Source of the DNA: Paraburkholderia largidicola
Lineage (GTDB): Bacteria > Pseudomonadota > Gammaproteobacteria > Burkholderiales > Burkholderiaceae
Direction of reading: 5' to 3'
Assembly (NCBI RefSeq): GCF_013426895.1
Contig: NZ_AP023174.1
Coordinates: 2,976,001 to 3,040,000, forward strand
Length of the DNA stretch: 64,000 nt
Shown here piece after piece: positions 46,538 to 55,530 of this stretch. The notes below the pieces were generated by a model that was given only the letters and a program-made list of their open reading frames with translations, made no database searches and was not told the origin of the DNA. The position numbers and the translations under genes are program-made. How positions within the stretch are numbered: position 1 is the first letter of the stretch; every line of letters starts with the position of its first letter.

Positions 46538-46563
46538 GGCGGCGCCTCGATGCGCCGCTTTTT
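46538..46563 (+). terminator. Rho-independent terminator after panB
   Basis: GCGGCGC (46539-46545) and GCGCCGC (46552-46558) pair around CTCGAT, followed by TTTTT. It lies 10 bp after the panB stop. Confidence 0.8.
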
Positions 46564-46686
46564 CATCGTGGATATGTGCGGAGCCGCTCGAACACGTTAA
46601 GACCGGTCCGATTCGACCTGCAATCGCTGTCGTCCGTCTTCGTTCTCCTTCCAACGCGCTCAGCGCGCGCCAACGGAGATACGAAC

Positions 46687-46818
46687 ATGAGCCCCTTCTG
46701 CCTGATCGACGTCACGCGCATCCGTGACCACGGCAATCATCCCCGCGAATACGATGCCGCCTGGCATGCGCGCCTCGCCGTGTGGATCGGTCGCCTGTTT
46801 CACCGGCATCACGCCTGA
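46687..46818 (+). CDS. 43-residue hypothetical protein
   Basis: A small frame starting at ATG 46687 with GGAGA seven bases upstream. It encodes MSPFCLIDVTRIRDHGNHPR and EYDAAWHARLAVWIGRLFHR, ending HHA. It is soluble, His/Arg-rich with an amphipathic C-terminal helix. No family is recognised. It lies alone between the panB terminator and the pabBC stop, on the opposite strand to pabBC. The good ribosome site is the main support. Confidence 0.4.
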   Translation: MSPFCLIDVTRIRDHGNHPREYDAAWHARLAVWIGRLFHRHHA

Positions 46819-46851
46819 TGCGCGTTTCGTCTATGTTGCCGGCTACGCCAT

Positions 46852-48732
46852 TCAAGCAATAATCCGCGCCGGCAACGCCCCACGCAGTGCGTTGCAGAGC
46901 ATCAGCCCTTGCGCATTCAATACATCGTCCCGACTCAGCACCCGTTCGCCCGCCTGCATGTCGGGATCGTCCAGCAGCACACCACGCATCACGCCCGGCA
47001 ACACGCCCGACGACAACGGCGGCGTCCACCAGCGTCCTTCCAGCATCACGAAAACGTTTGATCGACCGCCCTCGGTCAGCTCGCCGCGTTCGTTGAAGAA
47101 CAACGTGTCGAACGCATCGTGCGATTCGGCTTCGCGCCAGCCGCGATCGTATTCCGCGCGGCGCGTCGTCTTGTGCAATAGCAAAGGATCGGCCGCCTGC
47201 ATTGTCGCGAAACCATGATCGGGGCCGAGCAGCACGCCAGCCACGTCTTCCGTCAGCGGCACGAGCGGCGCAAAGGTGATTTCCGCCGCGCCGCCCTTGT
47301 CCAGCGTCAGCCGCATCCGGTGTGGCGTAGCGTTGCGCAGCGCCGCGCATTGCGCGACGAGTTGCGCGCGCACGCTGTTTTCGTCGAACGCGAAGCCCAG
47401 CCACCGCGCGCTATGGCCAAGCCGCGCGAGATGCCGGTCGAGATGCCGCACGCCATCTTCACGCGTCGCATACATCGTTTCGAACAGCTGGAAGCCTGGG
47501 TCGGCTTCCGTCAGGAAACGTGCTTTCAATTTGCACTCCGCGTATTCGTCTTGTGCCACGCTATCGAGCACGATGCCCGCACCGATGCCCATTTCGCCAT
47601 GCCGCGCGCCGTCCGGTGTGACGGCGCCGAGCGTCAGCGTGCGGATCGCCACCGACAGGCAGAAATCGCCGCACTGCTTGCCGACTGTCTCGCCAAGATC
47701 CGGTTGCGCGTCGAGCCAGCCGATCGCGCCCGTGTAGAGCCCGCGCGGCGTGGATTCGAGCTGCTCGATCAACTGCATGGTCTTGTGCTTGGGCGCGCCC
47801 GTGATCGAGCCGCACGGAAAGAGCGCGCGCAGCACCTCGGCAAACGACGTACGCGCCTGCAACGTCGCCGTCACGGTCGACGTCATCTGCCACAACGACT
47901 GATACGGCTCGATCGAAAACAGCGCGGGCGTTTTCACCGTGCCGGTTTCCGCGATCCGCGACAGGTCGTTGCGCAGCAGATCGACGATCATCACGTTTTC
48001 CGCGCGGTTCTTCGGGTCGCTGGCGAGGAATTCGGCGGCCGCGCGATCCTGCTGGGCGTCCGACGAACGCGGCGCGGTGCCTTTCATTGGCCGCGTGCGC
48101 AGCGACGCGCCCTTCTTCTCGACGAACAGTTCCGGCGAGCACGACACGATCCAGCGGTCGTCGGGCAATGCGATCAGCGCGCCGTAGTGAACCGACTGTC
48201 GCGCGCGCAGCCGCCGGAACAGCGCGGCGGGCGTGCCGAACACGTCGAAATACAGCCGATAGGTGTAGTTGATCTGATAGGAGTCGCCGGCGCGCAGCGC
48301 GTCGTGAATCGCGCTGATGGCCTGCGTGAACTGCGCTTCGTCGACGCTCGCATGTACGCCGCCGATACCCGCCACCGAAGGCTCGACGGCCGCGCTGTCG
48401 TACAGCGCGAGCCATGTGTCGACCTCGTCGCGCGACATCTTCCGGCACGTGTCGAACAATAAAAAACGCAGCGTGCCGCCGGCACGCTGCGTCTTCTGCT
48501 GCAAAGCCTGTCCAAATTCGTAGTCGGCCAGCACGACGGCGAACAGCCCGCTGTCGATATCGGCCGAAGCCGCCTCGCAAACGGCATCCAGCTGCGCGCG
48601 GTCAGTGCAAACGTGCTCGCGACGAAACCCCGTGTACAGCCGGCTCGACCTGCGACTCGTAGTCGAGTCGCAGTCGTCCAGCAACGCGAACACGGAGCTT
48701 CCTTCGTGAGCCGCTGTTTCCTGAGCCGCCAT
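46852..48732 (-). CDS. pabB: Aminodeoxychorismate synthase PabB fused to PabC-like lyase
   Basis: Two-domain enzyme making p-aminobenzoate for folate. Residues ~5-370 are the chorismate-binding PabB part: SYQINYTYRLYFDVFGTPAA near 150, RTRPMKGTAPR near 222 with the PabB Lys, KNRAENVMIVDLLRNDLSRI near 245 and CGSITGAPKHKTMQLIEQLE near 305. Residues ~400-626 are a class-IV PLP lyase (LFETMYATREDGVRHLDRHL, LHKTTRRAEYDRGW with the likely PLP Lys, FNERGELTEGGRSNVFV). I start at ATG 48732; a TTG four codons earlier is possible. The glutaminase PabA is not here. It lies downstream of dnaJ on the same strand. Confidence 0.93.
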   Translation of the reverse strand: MAAQETAAHEGSSVFALLDDCDSTTSRRSSRLYTGFRREHVCTDRAQLDAVCEAASADIDSGLFAVVLADYEFGQALQQKTQRAGGTLRFLLFDTCRKMSRDEVDTWLALYDSAAVEPSVAGIGGVHASVDEAQFTQAISAIHDALRAGDSYQINYTYRLYFDVFGTPAALFRRLRARQSVHYGALIALPDDRWIVSCSPELFVEKKGASLRTRPMKGTAPRSSDAQQDRAAAEFLASDPKNRAENVMIVDLLRNDLSRIAETGTVKTPALFSIEPYQSLWQMTSTVTATLQARTSFAEVLRALFPCGSITGAPKHKTMQLIEQLESTPRGLYTGAIGWLDAQPDLGETVGKQCGDFCLSVAIRTLTLGAVTPDGARHGEMGIGAGIVLDSVAQDEYAECKLKARFLTEADPGFQLFETMYATREDGVRHLDRHLARLGHSARWLGFAFDENSVRAQLVAQCAALRNATPHRMRLTLDKGGAAEITFAPLVPLTEDVAGVLLGPDHGFATMQAADPLLLHKTTRRAEYDRGWREAESHDAFDTLFFNERGELTEGGRSNVFVMLEGRWWTPPLSSGVLPGVMRGVLLDDPDMQAGERVLSRDDVLNAQGLMLCNALRGALPARIIA

Positions 48733-48768
48733 GCATACCGCCAACGTCAGAACGCGCTTCAGAACACG

Positions 48769-49902
48769 TTAATCGAAAAAGCTCTTGACGCGGTCGAACC
48801 AGCTCTTGCTCTGCGGGCTGTGACGCGCGCCACCTTCCACGAGCGACTTCTCGAACTGCTGCAGCAGGTCGCGCTGCGCATCCGTGAGCTTGACGGGCGT
48901 TTCCACCTGAACATGCACGTACAGATCACCCGCGATGCTCGAGCGCAAACCCTTGATGCCCTTGCCGCGCAGACGGAACGTCTTGCCCGACTGCGTGCCT
49001 TCCGGCACCGTGAAGCTCGCGCGGCCCGCGAGCGTCGGCACTTCGATCTCGCCGCCCAGCGCCGCCTTTGTGAACGGAATCGGCATCTGGCAATGCAGAT
49101 CGTCGCCGTCGCGCTCGAACACGGCGTGCGCCTTGATGTGAATCTCGACGTACAGGTCGCCCGACGGACCACCGTTGATGCCCGGCTCGCCGTTGCCAGC
49201 CGACCGGATGCGCATGCCGTCGTCGATGCCTGCCGGAATCTTCACTTCCAGCGTCTTGGTTTCCTTGGTCTTGCCCGCGCCGTGGCAGTGCGTGCAAGGC
49301 TCGGGAATGTAGGTGCCCGTGCCGTGGCACTTCGGACACGTCTGCTGGATGCTGAAGAAACCTTGCGACATCCGCACCGCGCCCGAGCCGTTACAGGTCG
49401 GGCAGGTTTCCGGCTTCGTGCCGGGCTTCGCGCCCGAACCGTGACAGATTTCGCACGACACCCAGCTCGGCACGCGGATCTGCGTGTCGTAACCGTGCGC
49501 GGCCTGCTCGAGCGTAATTTCCATGCTATACCGCAGGTCGGCGCCGCGATACACCTGCGGACCGCCCCGGCCGCCGCGGCCACCCGCCGCCGCCTGACCG
49601 AAGATATCGCCGAAGATATCGCCGAATGCATCGGCAAAACCGCCGAAACCCTGGGCACCCGCACCCGCCATGTTCGGATCGACGCCTGCGTGGCCGTACT
49701 GGTCGTACGCTGCACGCTTTTGCGAGTCCGACAGCATTTCATAGGCTTCCTTCACCTCTTTGAAATGCTCTTCCGCATCCTTGTTGCCCGGATTGCGGTC
49801 AGGGTGGTGCTTCATCGCGAGCTTGCGATAAGCCTTCTTGATTTCGTCGTCGCTCGCGTTCTTTGCAACGCCCAGAATCTCGTAGTAATCCCGTTTCGCC
49901 AT
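48769..49902 (-). CDS. dnaJ: Co-chaperone DnaJ
   Basis: Hsp40 that delivers substrates to DnaK and stimulates its ATPase. The 377-residue protein has the J domain [20 protein letters not shown] with HPD in [10 protein letters not shown] near residue 33, then the Gly/Phe-rich stretch 75-110. The zinc domain has four Cys repeats ([32 protein letters not shown]) near 150-205, followed by the C-terminal substrate domains. It is a full-length type-I DnaJ. It follows dnaK by 254 bp, with a stem-loop between, and precedes pabBC. Confidence 0.97.
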   Translation of the reverse strand: MAKRDYYEILGVAKNASDDEIKKAYRKLAMKHHPDRNPGNKDAEEHFKEVKEAYEMLSDSQKRAAYDQYGHAGVDPNMAGAGAQGFGGFADAFGDIFGDIFGQAAAGGRGGRGGPQVYRGADLRYSMEITLEQAAHGYDTQIRVPSWVSCEICHGSGAKPGTKPETCPTCNGSGAVRMSQGFFSIQQTCPKCHGTGTYIPEPCTHCHGAGKTKETKTLEVKIPAGIDDGMRIRSAGNGEPGINGGPSGDLYVEIHIKAHAVFERDGDDLHCQMPIPFTKAALGGEIEVPTLAGRASFTVPEGTQSGKTFRLRGKGIKGLRSSIAGDLYVHVQVETPVKLTDAQRDLLQQFEKSLVEGGARHSPQSKSWFDRVKSFFD

Positions 49903-50107
49903 ATCGGTTCAACGCCATCCGCGCGACGCGGCGCGGCGGCTCCTCTTGAATGCTGGAGTCTCGCGACTCGTAAGGCTCTGGCCTCGACCACAATTACGGG
50001 TCAAAAGCCGCGCCCTCCATAAAACAAATGTGCCCGGAGAGCCGAAAGGCTCGCCAGGCGCGTGATCGGTTCAAACGCCGCGGATGGCGCTCAACCCTTT
50101 GCAGCCG

Positions 50108-50133
50108 GGCTGCGCATGTCGCCATGCGCAGCC
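50108..50133 (-). other. Stem-loop between dnaK and dnaJ
   Basis: GGCTGCGCATG (50108-50118) pairs perfectly with CATGCGCAGCC (50123-50133). In the leftward RNA the loop is GCGA, a GNRA tetraloop. No T-tract follows, so it may be an RNA-processing or stability element that lets dnaK and dnaJ be expressed unequally, rather than a full terminator. Confidence 0.5.
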
Positions 50134-50156
50134 GTGCGGTCAACCAGCAACCCGGC

Positions 50157-52106
50157 TTAGTCCTTCTTCACTTCCTTGAACTCGGCGTCGACGACGTCGT
50201 CGGCCTGCTGGCTCTGGCCGGCGGCTGCTTCCGCACCCGCTGCGCCCGCAGTTGCCGCGCCTGCTGCACCTTGCGCCTGCATGTCGGCGTACATCTTTTC
50301 GCCGAGCTTCTGCGAGGCCGTTGCAACCGTCTCGATCTTCGCTTCGATCGCAGCCTTGTCGCTCGAGCCGCTCTTCAGCGTTTCTTCGAGGTCCTTCAGC
50401 GCGGCTTCGATCTTTTCCTTCTCGCCTGCGTCCAGCTTGTCGCCGTACTCGGTGAGCGCCTTCTTCGTGCTGTGGACCAGCGCATCGCCCTGGTTGCGGG
50501 CGTCGGCCAGTTCACGCAGCTTGTGATCTTCTTCCGCGTTCGCTTCCGCGTCCTTCACCATCTTTTCGATTTCGGCTTCGGACAGACCCGAATTCGCCTT
50601 GATCGTGATGCGGTTTTCCTTGCCCGTCGCCTTGTCCTTCGCGCCGACGTGCAGAATGCCGTTCGCGTCGATGTCGAAGCTCACTTCGATCTGCGGCACG
50701 CCACGCGGTGCGGGCGGGATGCCTTCCAGGTTGAACTCGCCCAGCAGCTTGTTGCCCGCCGCCATTTCGCGCTCGCCCTGGAACACCTTGATCGTCACGG
50801 CGCCCTGATTGTCGTCCGCCGTCGAATACACCTGAGCGTGCTTTGTCGGGATCGTGGTGTTCTTGTTGATCATCTTCGTCATCACGCCGCCGAGCGTTTC
50901 GATGCCCAGCGACAGCGGCGTCACGTCCAGCAGCAGCACGTCCTTACGGTCGCCCGACAGCACCTGGCCTTGAATGGCCGCGCCGACAGCAACGGCTTCG
51001 TCCGGGTTCACGTCGCGGCGCGGTTCCTTGCCGAAGAACTCCTTCACCTTCTCCTGCACCTTCGGCATACGCGTCTGGCCACCGACGAGAATCACGTCGT
51101 CGATTTCGCCGACCTTCACGCCTGCATCCTTGATCGCGACGCGGCACGGCTCGATGGTGCGCTCGATCAGGTCTTCGACCAGCGCTTCCAGCTTGGCGCG
51201 CGTGATCTTCAGGTTCAAGTGCTTCGGACCCGATGCGTCCGCCGTGATGTACGGCAGGTTGATTTCCGTCTGCTGCCCCGACGACAGTTCGATCTTCGCC
51301 TTTTCAGCCGCTTCCTTCAGGCGTTGCAGCGCGAGCACGTCCTTCGACAGATCGACGCCTTGCTCTTTCTTGAACTCGCCGATGATGTAGTCGATGATGC
51401 GCTGGTCGAAGTCTTCACCGCCGAGGAACGTATCGCCGTTCGTCGACAGCACTTCGAACTGCATTTCACCGTCGACGTCTGCGATTTCGATGATCGAGAT
51501 GTCGAACGTGCCGCCGCCCAGGTCGAACACCGCGATCTTGCGGTCGCCCTTTTCAGCCTTGTCCAGACCGAACGCCAGCGCAGCCGCCGTCGGTTCGTTG
51601 ATGATCCGCTTCACGTCCAGACCGGCGATGCGGCCCGCGTCTTTGGTGGCCTGACGCTGGCTGTCGTTGAAGTACGCCGGAACCGTGATGACGGCTTCCG
51701 TGACCGTCTCGCCGAGATAGTCTTCGGCCGTCTTCTTCATCTTGCGCAGCACTTCAGCGGAAATCTGAGACGGCGCGAGCTTTTGCCCGTGCGCTTCGAC
51801 CCAGGCGTCGCCGTTGTCGTGCTTGACGATCTTGTAGGGCATCAGGCCGATGTCCTTCTGCACTTCTTTTTCTTCGAAGCGGCGGCCGATCAGGCGCTTG
51901 ACCGCGTACAGCGTGTTCTTCGGGTTGGTAACCGATTGACGCTTGGCGGGCGCGCCGACGAGGACTTCGTTGTCGTCCATGTAAGCGATGATCGACGGCG
52001 TGGTGCGCGCACCTTCCGAGTTCTCGATCACCTTGACCTGATTGCCTTCCATCAGCGCCACGCACGAATTGGTGGTGCCGAGGTCGATGCCGATGATTTT
52101 GCCCAT
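50157..52106 (-). CDS. dnaK: Molecular chaperone DnaK (Hsp70)
   Basis: ATP-dependent Hsp70 that folds and disaggregates proteins. I start the 649-residue protein at 52106, giving [20 protein letters not shown], with AGGAGA upstream; the 28-codon extension is not coding. It has [20 protein letters not shown] near 140, [15 protein letters not shown] near 193, [20 protein letters not shown] near 345, the substrate domain and the terminal [14 protein letters not shown]. The Ala/Gly-rich segment before the tail is typical. A sigma-32-like promoter lies upstream. Confidence 0.98.
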   Translation of the reverse strand: MGKIIGIDLGTTNSCVALMEGNQVKVIENSEGARTTPSIIAYMDDNEVLVGAPAKRQSVTNPKNTLYAVKRLIGRRFEEKEVQKDIGLMPYKIVKHDNGDAWVEAHGQKLAPSQISAEVLRKMKKTAEDYLGETVTEAVITVPAYFNDSQRQATKDAGRIAGLDVKRIINEPTAAALAFGLDKAEKGDRKIAVFDLGGGTFDISIIEIADVDGEMQFEVLSTNGDTFLGGEDFDQRIIDYIIGEFKKEQGVDLSKDVLALQRLKEAAEKAKIELSSGQQTEINLPYITADASGPKHLNLKITRAKLEALVEDLIERTIEPCRVAIKDAGVKVGEIDDVILVGGQTRMPKVQEKVKEFFGKEPRRDVNPDEAVAVGAAIQGQVLSGDRKDVLLLDVTPLSLGIETLGGVMTKMINKNTTIPTKHAQVYSTADDNQGAVTIKVFQGEREMAAGNKLLGEFNLEGIPPAPRGVPQIEVSFDIDANGILHVGAKDKATGKENRITIKANSGLSEAEIEKMVKDAEANAEEDHKLRELADARNQGDALVHSTKKALTEYGDKLDAGEKEKIEAALKDLEETLKSGSSDKAAIEAKIETVATASQKLGEKMYADMQAQGAAGAATAGAAGAEAAAGQSQQADDVVDAEFKEVKKD

Positions 52107-52191
52107 TTTTACTAATCTCCTGACTTTGATCGCTGCGGGCATCGCTGGCTGACCCTTCCGGCCACCGGGCGTCCCGCCCCTGAATTTCATC

Positions 52192-52212
52192 CTGCACTCA
52201 ACATAAGTGCAG
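52192..52212. promoter_or_regulatory. Dyad overlapping the dnaK transcription start
   Basis: CTGCACT (52192-52198) and AGTGCAG (52206-52212) pair perfectly with a 7-bp spacer. It spans the -10 and the start site of the sigma-32-like promoter. Its half-site resembles the GCACTC of CIRCE, but spacing and flanks differ, so HrcA binding is doubtful. Confidence 0.4.
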
Positions 52213-52228
52213 CCGCCTCGTTTTCAAG
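52201..52228 (-). promoter_or_regulatory. Sigma-32-like heat-shock promoter of dnaK
   Basis: Read leftward, CTTGAAA (52228-52222) is a perfect sigma-32 -35, followed by 13 bp and ACTTATGT (52208-52201), a partial -10. The predicted start near 52194 leaves a leader of about 88 nt before the dnaK ATG. Confidence 0.6.
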
Positions 52229-52309
52229 ACCCTTAATGCGATGCGGTCATTAAATTTTTTCAATCGGTCTGGTGGCCGGTTGAATCTGCCGACCAAGCGA
52301 CAGCCGCCC

Positions 52310-52726
52310 TTACCCCGGGCCGGCCACACCCGCCGCCCCAAATCCGGCCGCGCGGATTTTCTCACGCGCGCCGGCGACGGCCGCTTCGAATTGCGCCAGT
52401 CCATGCCAACCCGTCGCTCGCCCGAGACGCTTACCGCGGTGAAAGAAGAACCATGTCGGCACGCCATGCAGCAGGAAGCGCCGGCCCAGTTCGCGATGCT
52501 CGTACACGTTGCTGTGAAACCAGCGCAGCCCGAGCGCGCGGATCGCGTCCGGCTGCGCAAGCATCGCCTTCTTCGCGATTTCGCAGTTGAAGCAGTCCAG
52601 CCCCCAGAAGAACACCACGGCCAGATCGTCGCCCGCCGACTGGATGCCGGCGTCGAAGGTATTGGCAGTGAGTTCCTCCATGTCGAAAGCCGCGAACGCG
52701 GTGCTGTCGACGGGAATACCGGCCAT
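52310..52726 (-). CDS. Thioredoxin-like protein of the dnaK operon
   Basis: A 138-residue thioredoxin-fold protein without a signal peptide. The redox motif is Cys-Phe-Asn-Cys in FFWGLDCFNCEIAKKAML near residue 45, and the cis-Pro loop is HGVPTWFFFHRGKRL near 90. The motif differs from the usual Cys-Gly-Pro-Cys, so reactivity may differ. It lies 17 bp after grpE and before dnaK, a position I recall in Burkholderia. A role in protecting or reducing chaperone clients is inferred from that context. Confidence 0.87.
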   Translation of the reverse strand: MAGIPVDSTAFAAFDMEELTANTFDAGIQSAGDDLAVVFFWGLDCFNCEIAKKAMLAQPDAIRALGLRWFHSNVYEHRELGRRFLLHGVPTWFFFHRGKRLGRATGWHGLAQFEAAVAGAREKIRAAGFGAAGVAGPG

Positions 52727-52743
52727 GACAGTGCGAACGTCGC

Positions 52744-53346
52744 TTATTTCGGCGCCGCGACCGTGACCAGCGCCGGACGCAGCACGCGGTCGGCGATCAC
52801 ATAACCCTTTTGCAGCACGGCGACCACGGTGTTCGGCTCCTGATCGGCCGGGACCATCGAAATGGCCTGGTGGCGATGCGGGTCGAACTTCTCGCCAACG
52901 GGATTCAGAGCAACAACCTTGCCCTTCTCCAGCGCGCCCGTCAGCTGGCGCAGCGTCAGCTCGACGCCTTCACGCACCTTCACGAGATCGTCGGAGGAGT
53001 GCGTGACGGCAGCTTCCAGGCTGTCGACGACGGGCAGCAGATGTTCGGCAAAGCTTTCGATGGCGAACTTGTGCGCCTTCGCGACGTCTTCCTGCCCGCG
53101 GCGGCGCACGTTCTCCGTCTCCGCTTTGGCGCGCAGGAAGTTTTCCTGCATTTCGGCCAGCTTAGCCTGCGTTTCGGCCAGCGCGGCTTCTGCGCCGGAC
53201 GTTTCGGCTTGCGGTTCGCCGGTAGCCGTTTCCGGCTGTTGCGCCTGAGCCTGCGGCTCGCCCGATGCGGCCTCTGCGGCCTGGCGCGCGGCTTCGTCGG
53301 CGGGCGTGGGATTCTGGCTCGTCGGATTCTCTTGCGTGTTTTCCAT
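52744..53346 (-). CDS. grpE: Nucleotide exchange factor GrpE
   Basis: Releases ADP from DnaK and works as a dimer. I start the 200-residue protein at 53346 ([20 protein letters not shown]). The first ~80 residues are Ala/Gln/Glu-rich and disordered or coiled-coil. The core has [20 protein letters not shown] near 92, [20 protein letters not shown] near 118 and the beta domain with [12 protein letters not shown] near 160 and [20 protein letters not shown] at the end. A sigma-32-like promoter is upstream. It is first in the grpE-trx-dnaK-dnaJ series. Confidence 0.96.
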   Translation of the reverse strand: MENTQENPTSQNPTPADEAARQAAEAASGEPQAQAQQPETATGEPQAETSGAEAALAETQAKLAEMQENFLRAKAETENVRRRGQEDVAKAHKFAIESFAEHLLPVVDSLEAAVTHSSDDLVKVREGVELTLRQLTGALEKGKVVALNPVGEKFDPHRHQAISMVPADQEPNTVVAVLQKGYVIADRVLRPALVTVAAPK

Positions 53347-53694
53347 GTCGCTGAAATTCAAATTAGATATGGCCAAGAAACGGCGGCAGTTTAACGGGAC
53401 TCGCCCGATGGGCGTGGTGCCGATACAACATGCCGGCCGCGCATCAACGGTGCAAGTAAGGGTGCGCACGCCGTATTTCAAGGCTCCCGCCGATGCTTTT
53501 TGCACCTTGCAGGGGCCCGGAAATGCGGCGTAACAAGCAATTCGAGCGCGACATCATATTGAGATTGAGCGCGCTGCGCGAGTGTCCTAAACTCAACTAA
53601 AGCGTCCGAAAAGGCACGTTAACCCTAATCTGACGTACGGCTTACTACCAGCTGAATCGCCCGTTTCCGCTTGCAATCTCCATGGGGGAGTACC
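53347..53694. other. grpE upstream region, no gene seen
   Basis: This 348-bp stretch between grpE and the small rightward frame at 53695 contains the heat-shock promoter at 53454-53482. The rest shows neither a convincing frame nor a clear hairpin. Confidence 0.5.
53454..53482 (-). promoter_or_regulatory. Sigma-32-like heat-shock promoter of grpE
   Basis: Read leftward, CTTGAAA (53482-53476) is a perfect -35, 14 bp later CCTTACTT (53461-53454) is a partial -10. The start near 53447 would leave a ~100-nt leader. The same -35 occurs before dnaK. Confidence 0.55.
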
Positions 53695-53856
53695 GTGAAA
53701 CTGACCTTCGCTATATCGGTGGTCGCATTGGTACTCATCGCAGGCACCACGACCATCTGCATGTCCGGCGTCGTCAATGAACACACCACGGAATATGGTG
53801 GCGTTCATGCGACGATGGAACAGTTGTTCAACCCTCACGCGAAAATTTGTCGATGA
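53695..53856 (+). CDS. 53-residue membrane-anchored or exported peptide
   Basis: A short frame starting with GTG 53695 right after GGGGGAG. It reads as MKLTFAISVVALVLIAGTTT, an apparent signal anchor or signal peptide, then a Cys-containing polar tail of ~30 residues. Its last 29 bases overlap the 3' end of hslR on the other strand. No family is recognised. The strong ribosome site and clean hydrophobic helix favour a real gene. Confidence 0.42.
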   Translation: MKLTFAISVVALVLIAGTTTICMSGVVNEHTTEYGGVHATMEQLFNPHAKICR

Positions 53857-54235
53857 CACGCCGGTCGCGCTTGGTCGGCCGCCCATGCAATTCGGCGGCC
53901 GGCTCGCGATAGGTCTTGCGCCGCTCGTTCTCCTGCTGGCGCTTCTGCCTGCCCTCTTCGGTTTCCGCATAAAGCGTCTGCGCGACGCTCGCTGGCCCGC
54001 GCACGTCGCAGACGCCGAGCACCTGAATCTGCCAGACAATCCGTTCGATCTCGATCTCGACCAGATCGCCGACCCGCACATCCTTGGCCGGCTTCACCGT
54101 CGCGCCGCCGATCCGCACCCGGCCCTTCTCGACGGCATCGGTTGCCAGCGAGCGCGTCTTGAAGAAGCGCGCCGCCCACAGCCATTTGTCGATGCGCAAG
54201 CGAGCGCCCGGTTCGGTAGAAATCTTGTAGTTCAT
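53828..54235 (-). CDS. hslR: S4-domain RNA-binding heat-shock protein Hsp15
   Basis: A 135-residue S4-domain protein of the Hsp15 family, which binds 50S subunits carrying a stalled nascent chain and aids ribosome recycling. The S4 motif is RIDKWLWAARFFKTRSLATD near residue 14, then VEKGRVRIGGATVKPAKDVR and GDLVEIEIERIVWQIQVLGV. The C-terminus is highly basic (RQKRQQENERRKTYREPAAE). The heat-shock context (grpE, dnaK, hrcA nearby) fits. It ends overlapping a small frame on the opposite strand. Confidence 0.92.
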   Translation of the reverse strand: MNYKISTEPGARLRIDKWLWAARFFKTRSLATDAVEKGRVRIGGATVKPAKDVRVGDLVEIEIERIVWQIQVLGVCDVRGPASVAQTLYAETEEGRQKRQQENERRKTYREPAAELHGRPTKRDRRVIDKFSREG

Positions 54236-54309
54236 CAGTCCTTCTTCAGGCGTTTCCAGACGCCATAAGCCGATCTACGAATGCAGATTGCATGCCGGAC
54301 ACGAAAAAC

Positions 54310-55380
54310 TCAGGCGACGGACGCGCTTTGCGGCGCGCTCACCTGCACCGGCCAGCCTTGCAGATGCTGCGCGACGATCTCGCCGAGCGCCGCGATCCAC
54401 GCGGGCGACGCGTTCAGGCAGGGAATGGCGTGAAAAACTTTCCCGCCCGCGTGCACGAATTCGTCGCGCACTTCCATGCCGATTTCCTCGATCGTCTCCA
54501 GGCAATCTGCCGTAAAGCCCGGACAGAACACGTCCGCGCGATGCACGCCCGCCGCGCCCAGTTCCTTGAGCGTCGGCGCCGTATAAGGCTGCAGCCATTC
54601 GGCCTTGCCGAAGCGCGACTGAAACGTCACGCGACATTCCACCGTCGTGAGCCCAAGCGCATGCATCAGCAGCGACGCCGTCTGCTGGCATTGCTCGTGA
54701 TACGGGTCGCCCAGATCGAGCGTGCGCTTGGGCACGCCGTGAAAGCTCAGCACCAGCTTGTCGCCCGCCGCAAAGTCCGGCCGTCCATGCGCATGCCAGT
54801 AATGGTTCACCTGCGCCGCGAGCGCCGATATATAAGCGGGATGATCCGCGTACTGGCGCACGGTGCGGATCTCCGGCTGGTTGCGCATCCGCCTGAGCGC
54901 GGCGAATGCGTCGTCGAATGCCGTGGCCGTGGTCGACGACGAATACTGCGGGTACATCGGCATCAACAGGATGCGCTCGGCGCCCGCCAGCTTCAGCTGG
55001 TTGAGCATGGCGGGAATGCCGGGCGTGCCGTAACGCATCGCGTAGTCGACGATCACCGTGTAGTCGTTCAGGTGCAGCAGATGCCGCAGCCCTTCCACCT
55101 GCTTTTCCGTATGCACGCGCAGCGGCGAGCCTTCAGGCATCCAGACGGCCGCGTATTTCTTCGCCGAGGCCACGCCGCGAAACGGCAGGATCAACAGACG
55201 CAGGATGATTTGCCACACGAACGACGGAATCTCGACCACGCGCGGATCGGACAGAAACTGCGCGAGATAGCGCCGCACGGCGCGAGGCGTCGGCGCATCG
55301 GGCGTACCGAGATTGATCAGCAACACGGCGACACGATGTGCCGCAGCATTCTGCGAGGGCCGCTCGAGGTCGAAGCGCAT
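54310..55380 (-). CDS. hemH: Ferrochelatase
   Basis: Inserts Fe2+ into protoporphyrin IX, the last step of haem synthesis. I start at 55380 ([20 protein letters not shown]), giving 356 residues as in the family; the longer frame is not supported. Blocks seen: [20 protein letters not shown] near 20, [17 protein letters not shown] near 115, [18 protein letters not shown] near 140, and [20 protein letters not shown] near 208 with the catalytic His. The Glu of [20 protein letters not shown] near 295 is also conserved. No metal-cluster Cys tail. It lies between hslR and hrcA on the same strand. Confidence 0.96.
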   Translation of the reverse strand: MRFDLERPSQNAAAHRVAVLLINLGTPDAPTPRAVRRYLAQFLSDPRVVEIPSFVWQIILRLLILPFRGVASAKKYAAVWMPEGSPLRVHTEKQVEGLRHLLHLNDYTVIVDYAMRYGTPGIPAMLNQLKLAGAERILLMPMYPQYSSSTTATAFDDAFAALRRMRNQPEIRTVRQYADHPAYISALAAQVNHYWHAHGRPDFAAGDKLVLSFHGVPKRTLDLGDPYHEQCQQTASLLMHALGLTTVECRVTFQSRFGKAEWLQPYTAPTLKELGAAGVHRADVFCPGFTADCLETIEEIGMEVRDEFVHAGGKVFHAIPCLNASPAWIAALGEIVAQHLQGWPVQVSAPQSASVA

Positions 55381-55530
55381 AGGCAAAGGGAAAGAGCCGT
55401 GCAAGCGCGCGGCACGTAATGAATCAGGAAGCCCATTATAGCGGCGCGGTCTGCCGCCGATACCTGGCCGTTCGGCCAATTGGCACGGCGAAAAACGCCG
55501 CGCATGATGTACACCATGCCGGGCTCGACG

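Noticed and set aside
50028..52115. Long plus-strand frame opposite dnaK
   Set aside because: Shadow of dnaK; no recognisable domain.
52192..52212. CIRCE element for HrcA upstream of dnaK
   Set aside because: The GCACTC-like half-site is present but the spacing is 7 rather than the CIRCE arrangement, and the TTA/TAA ends are missing.
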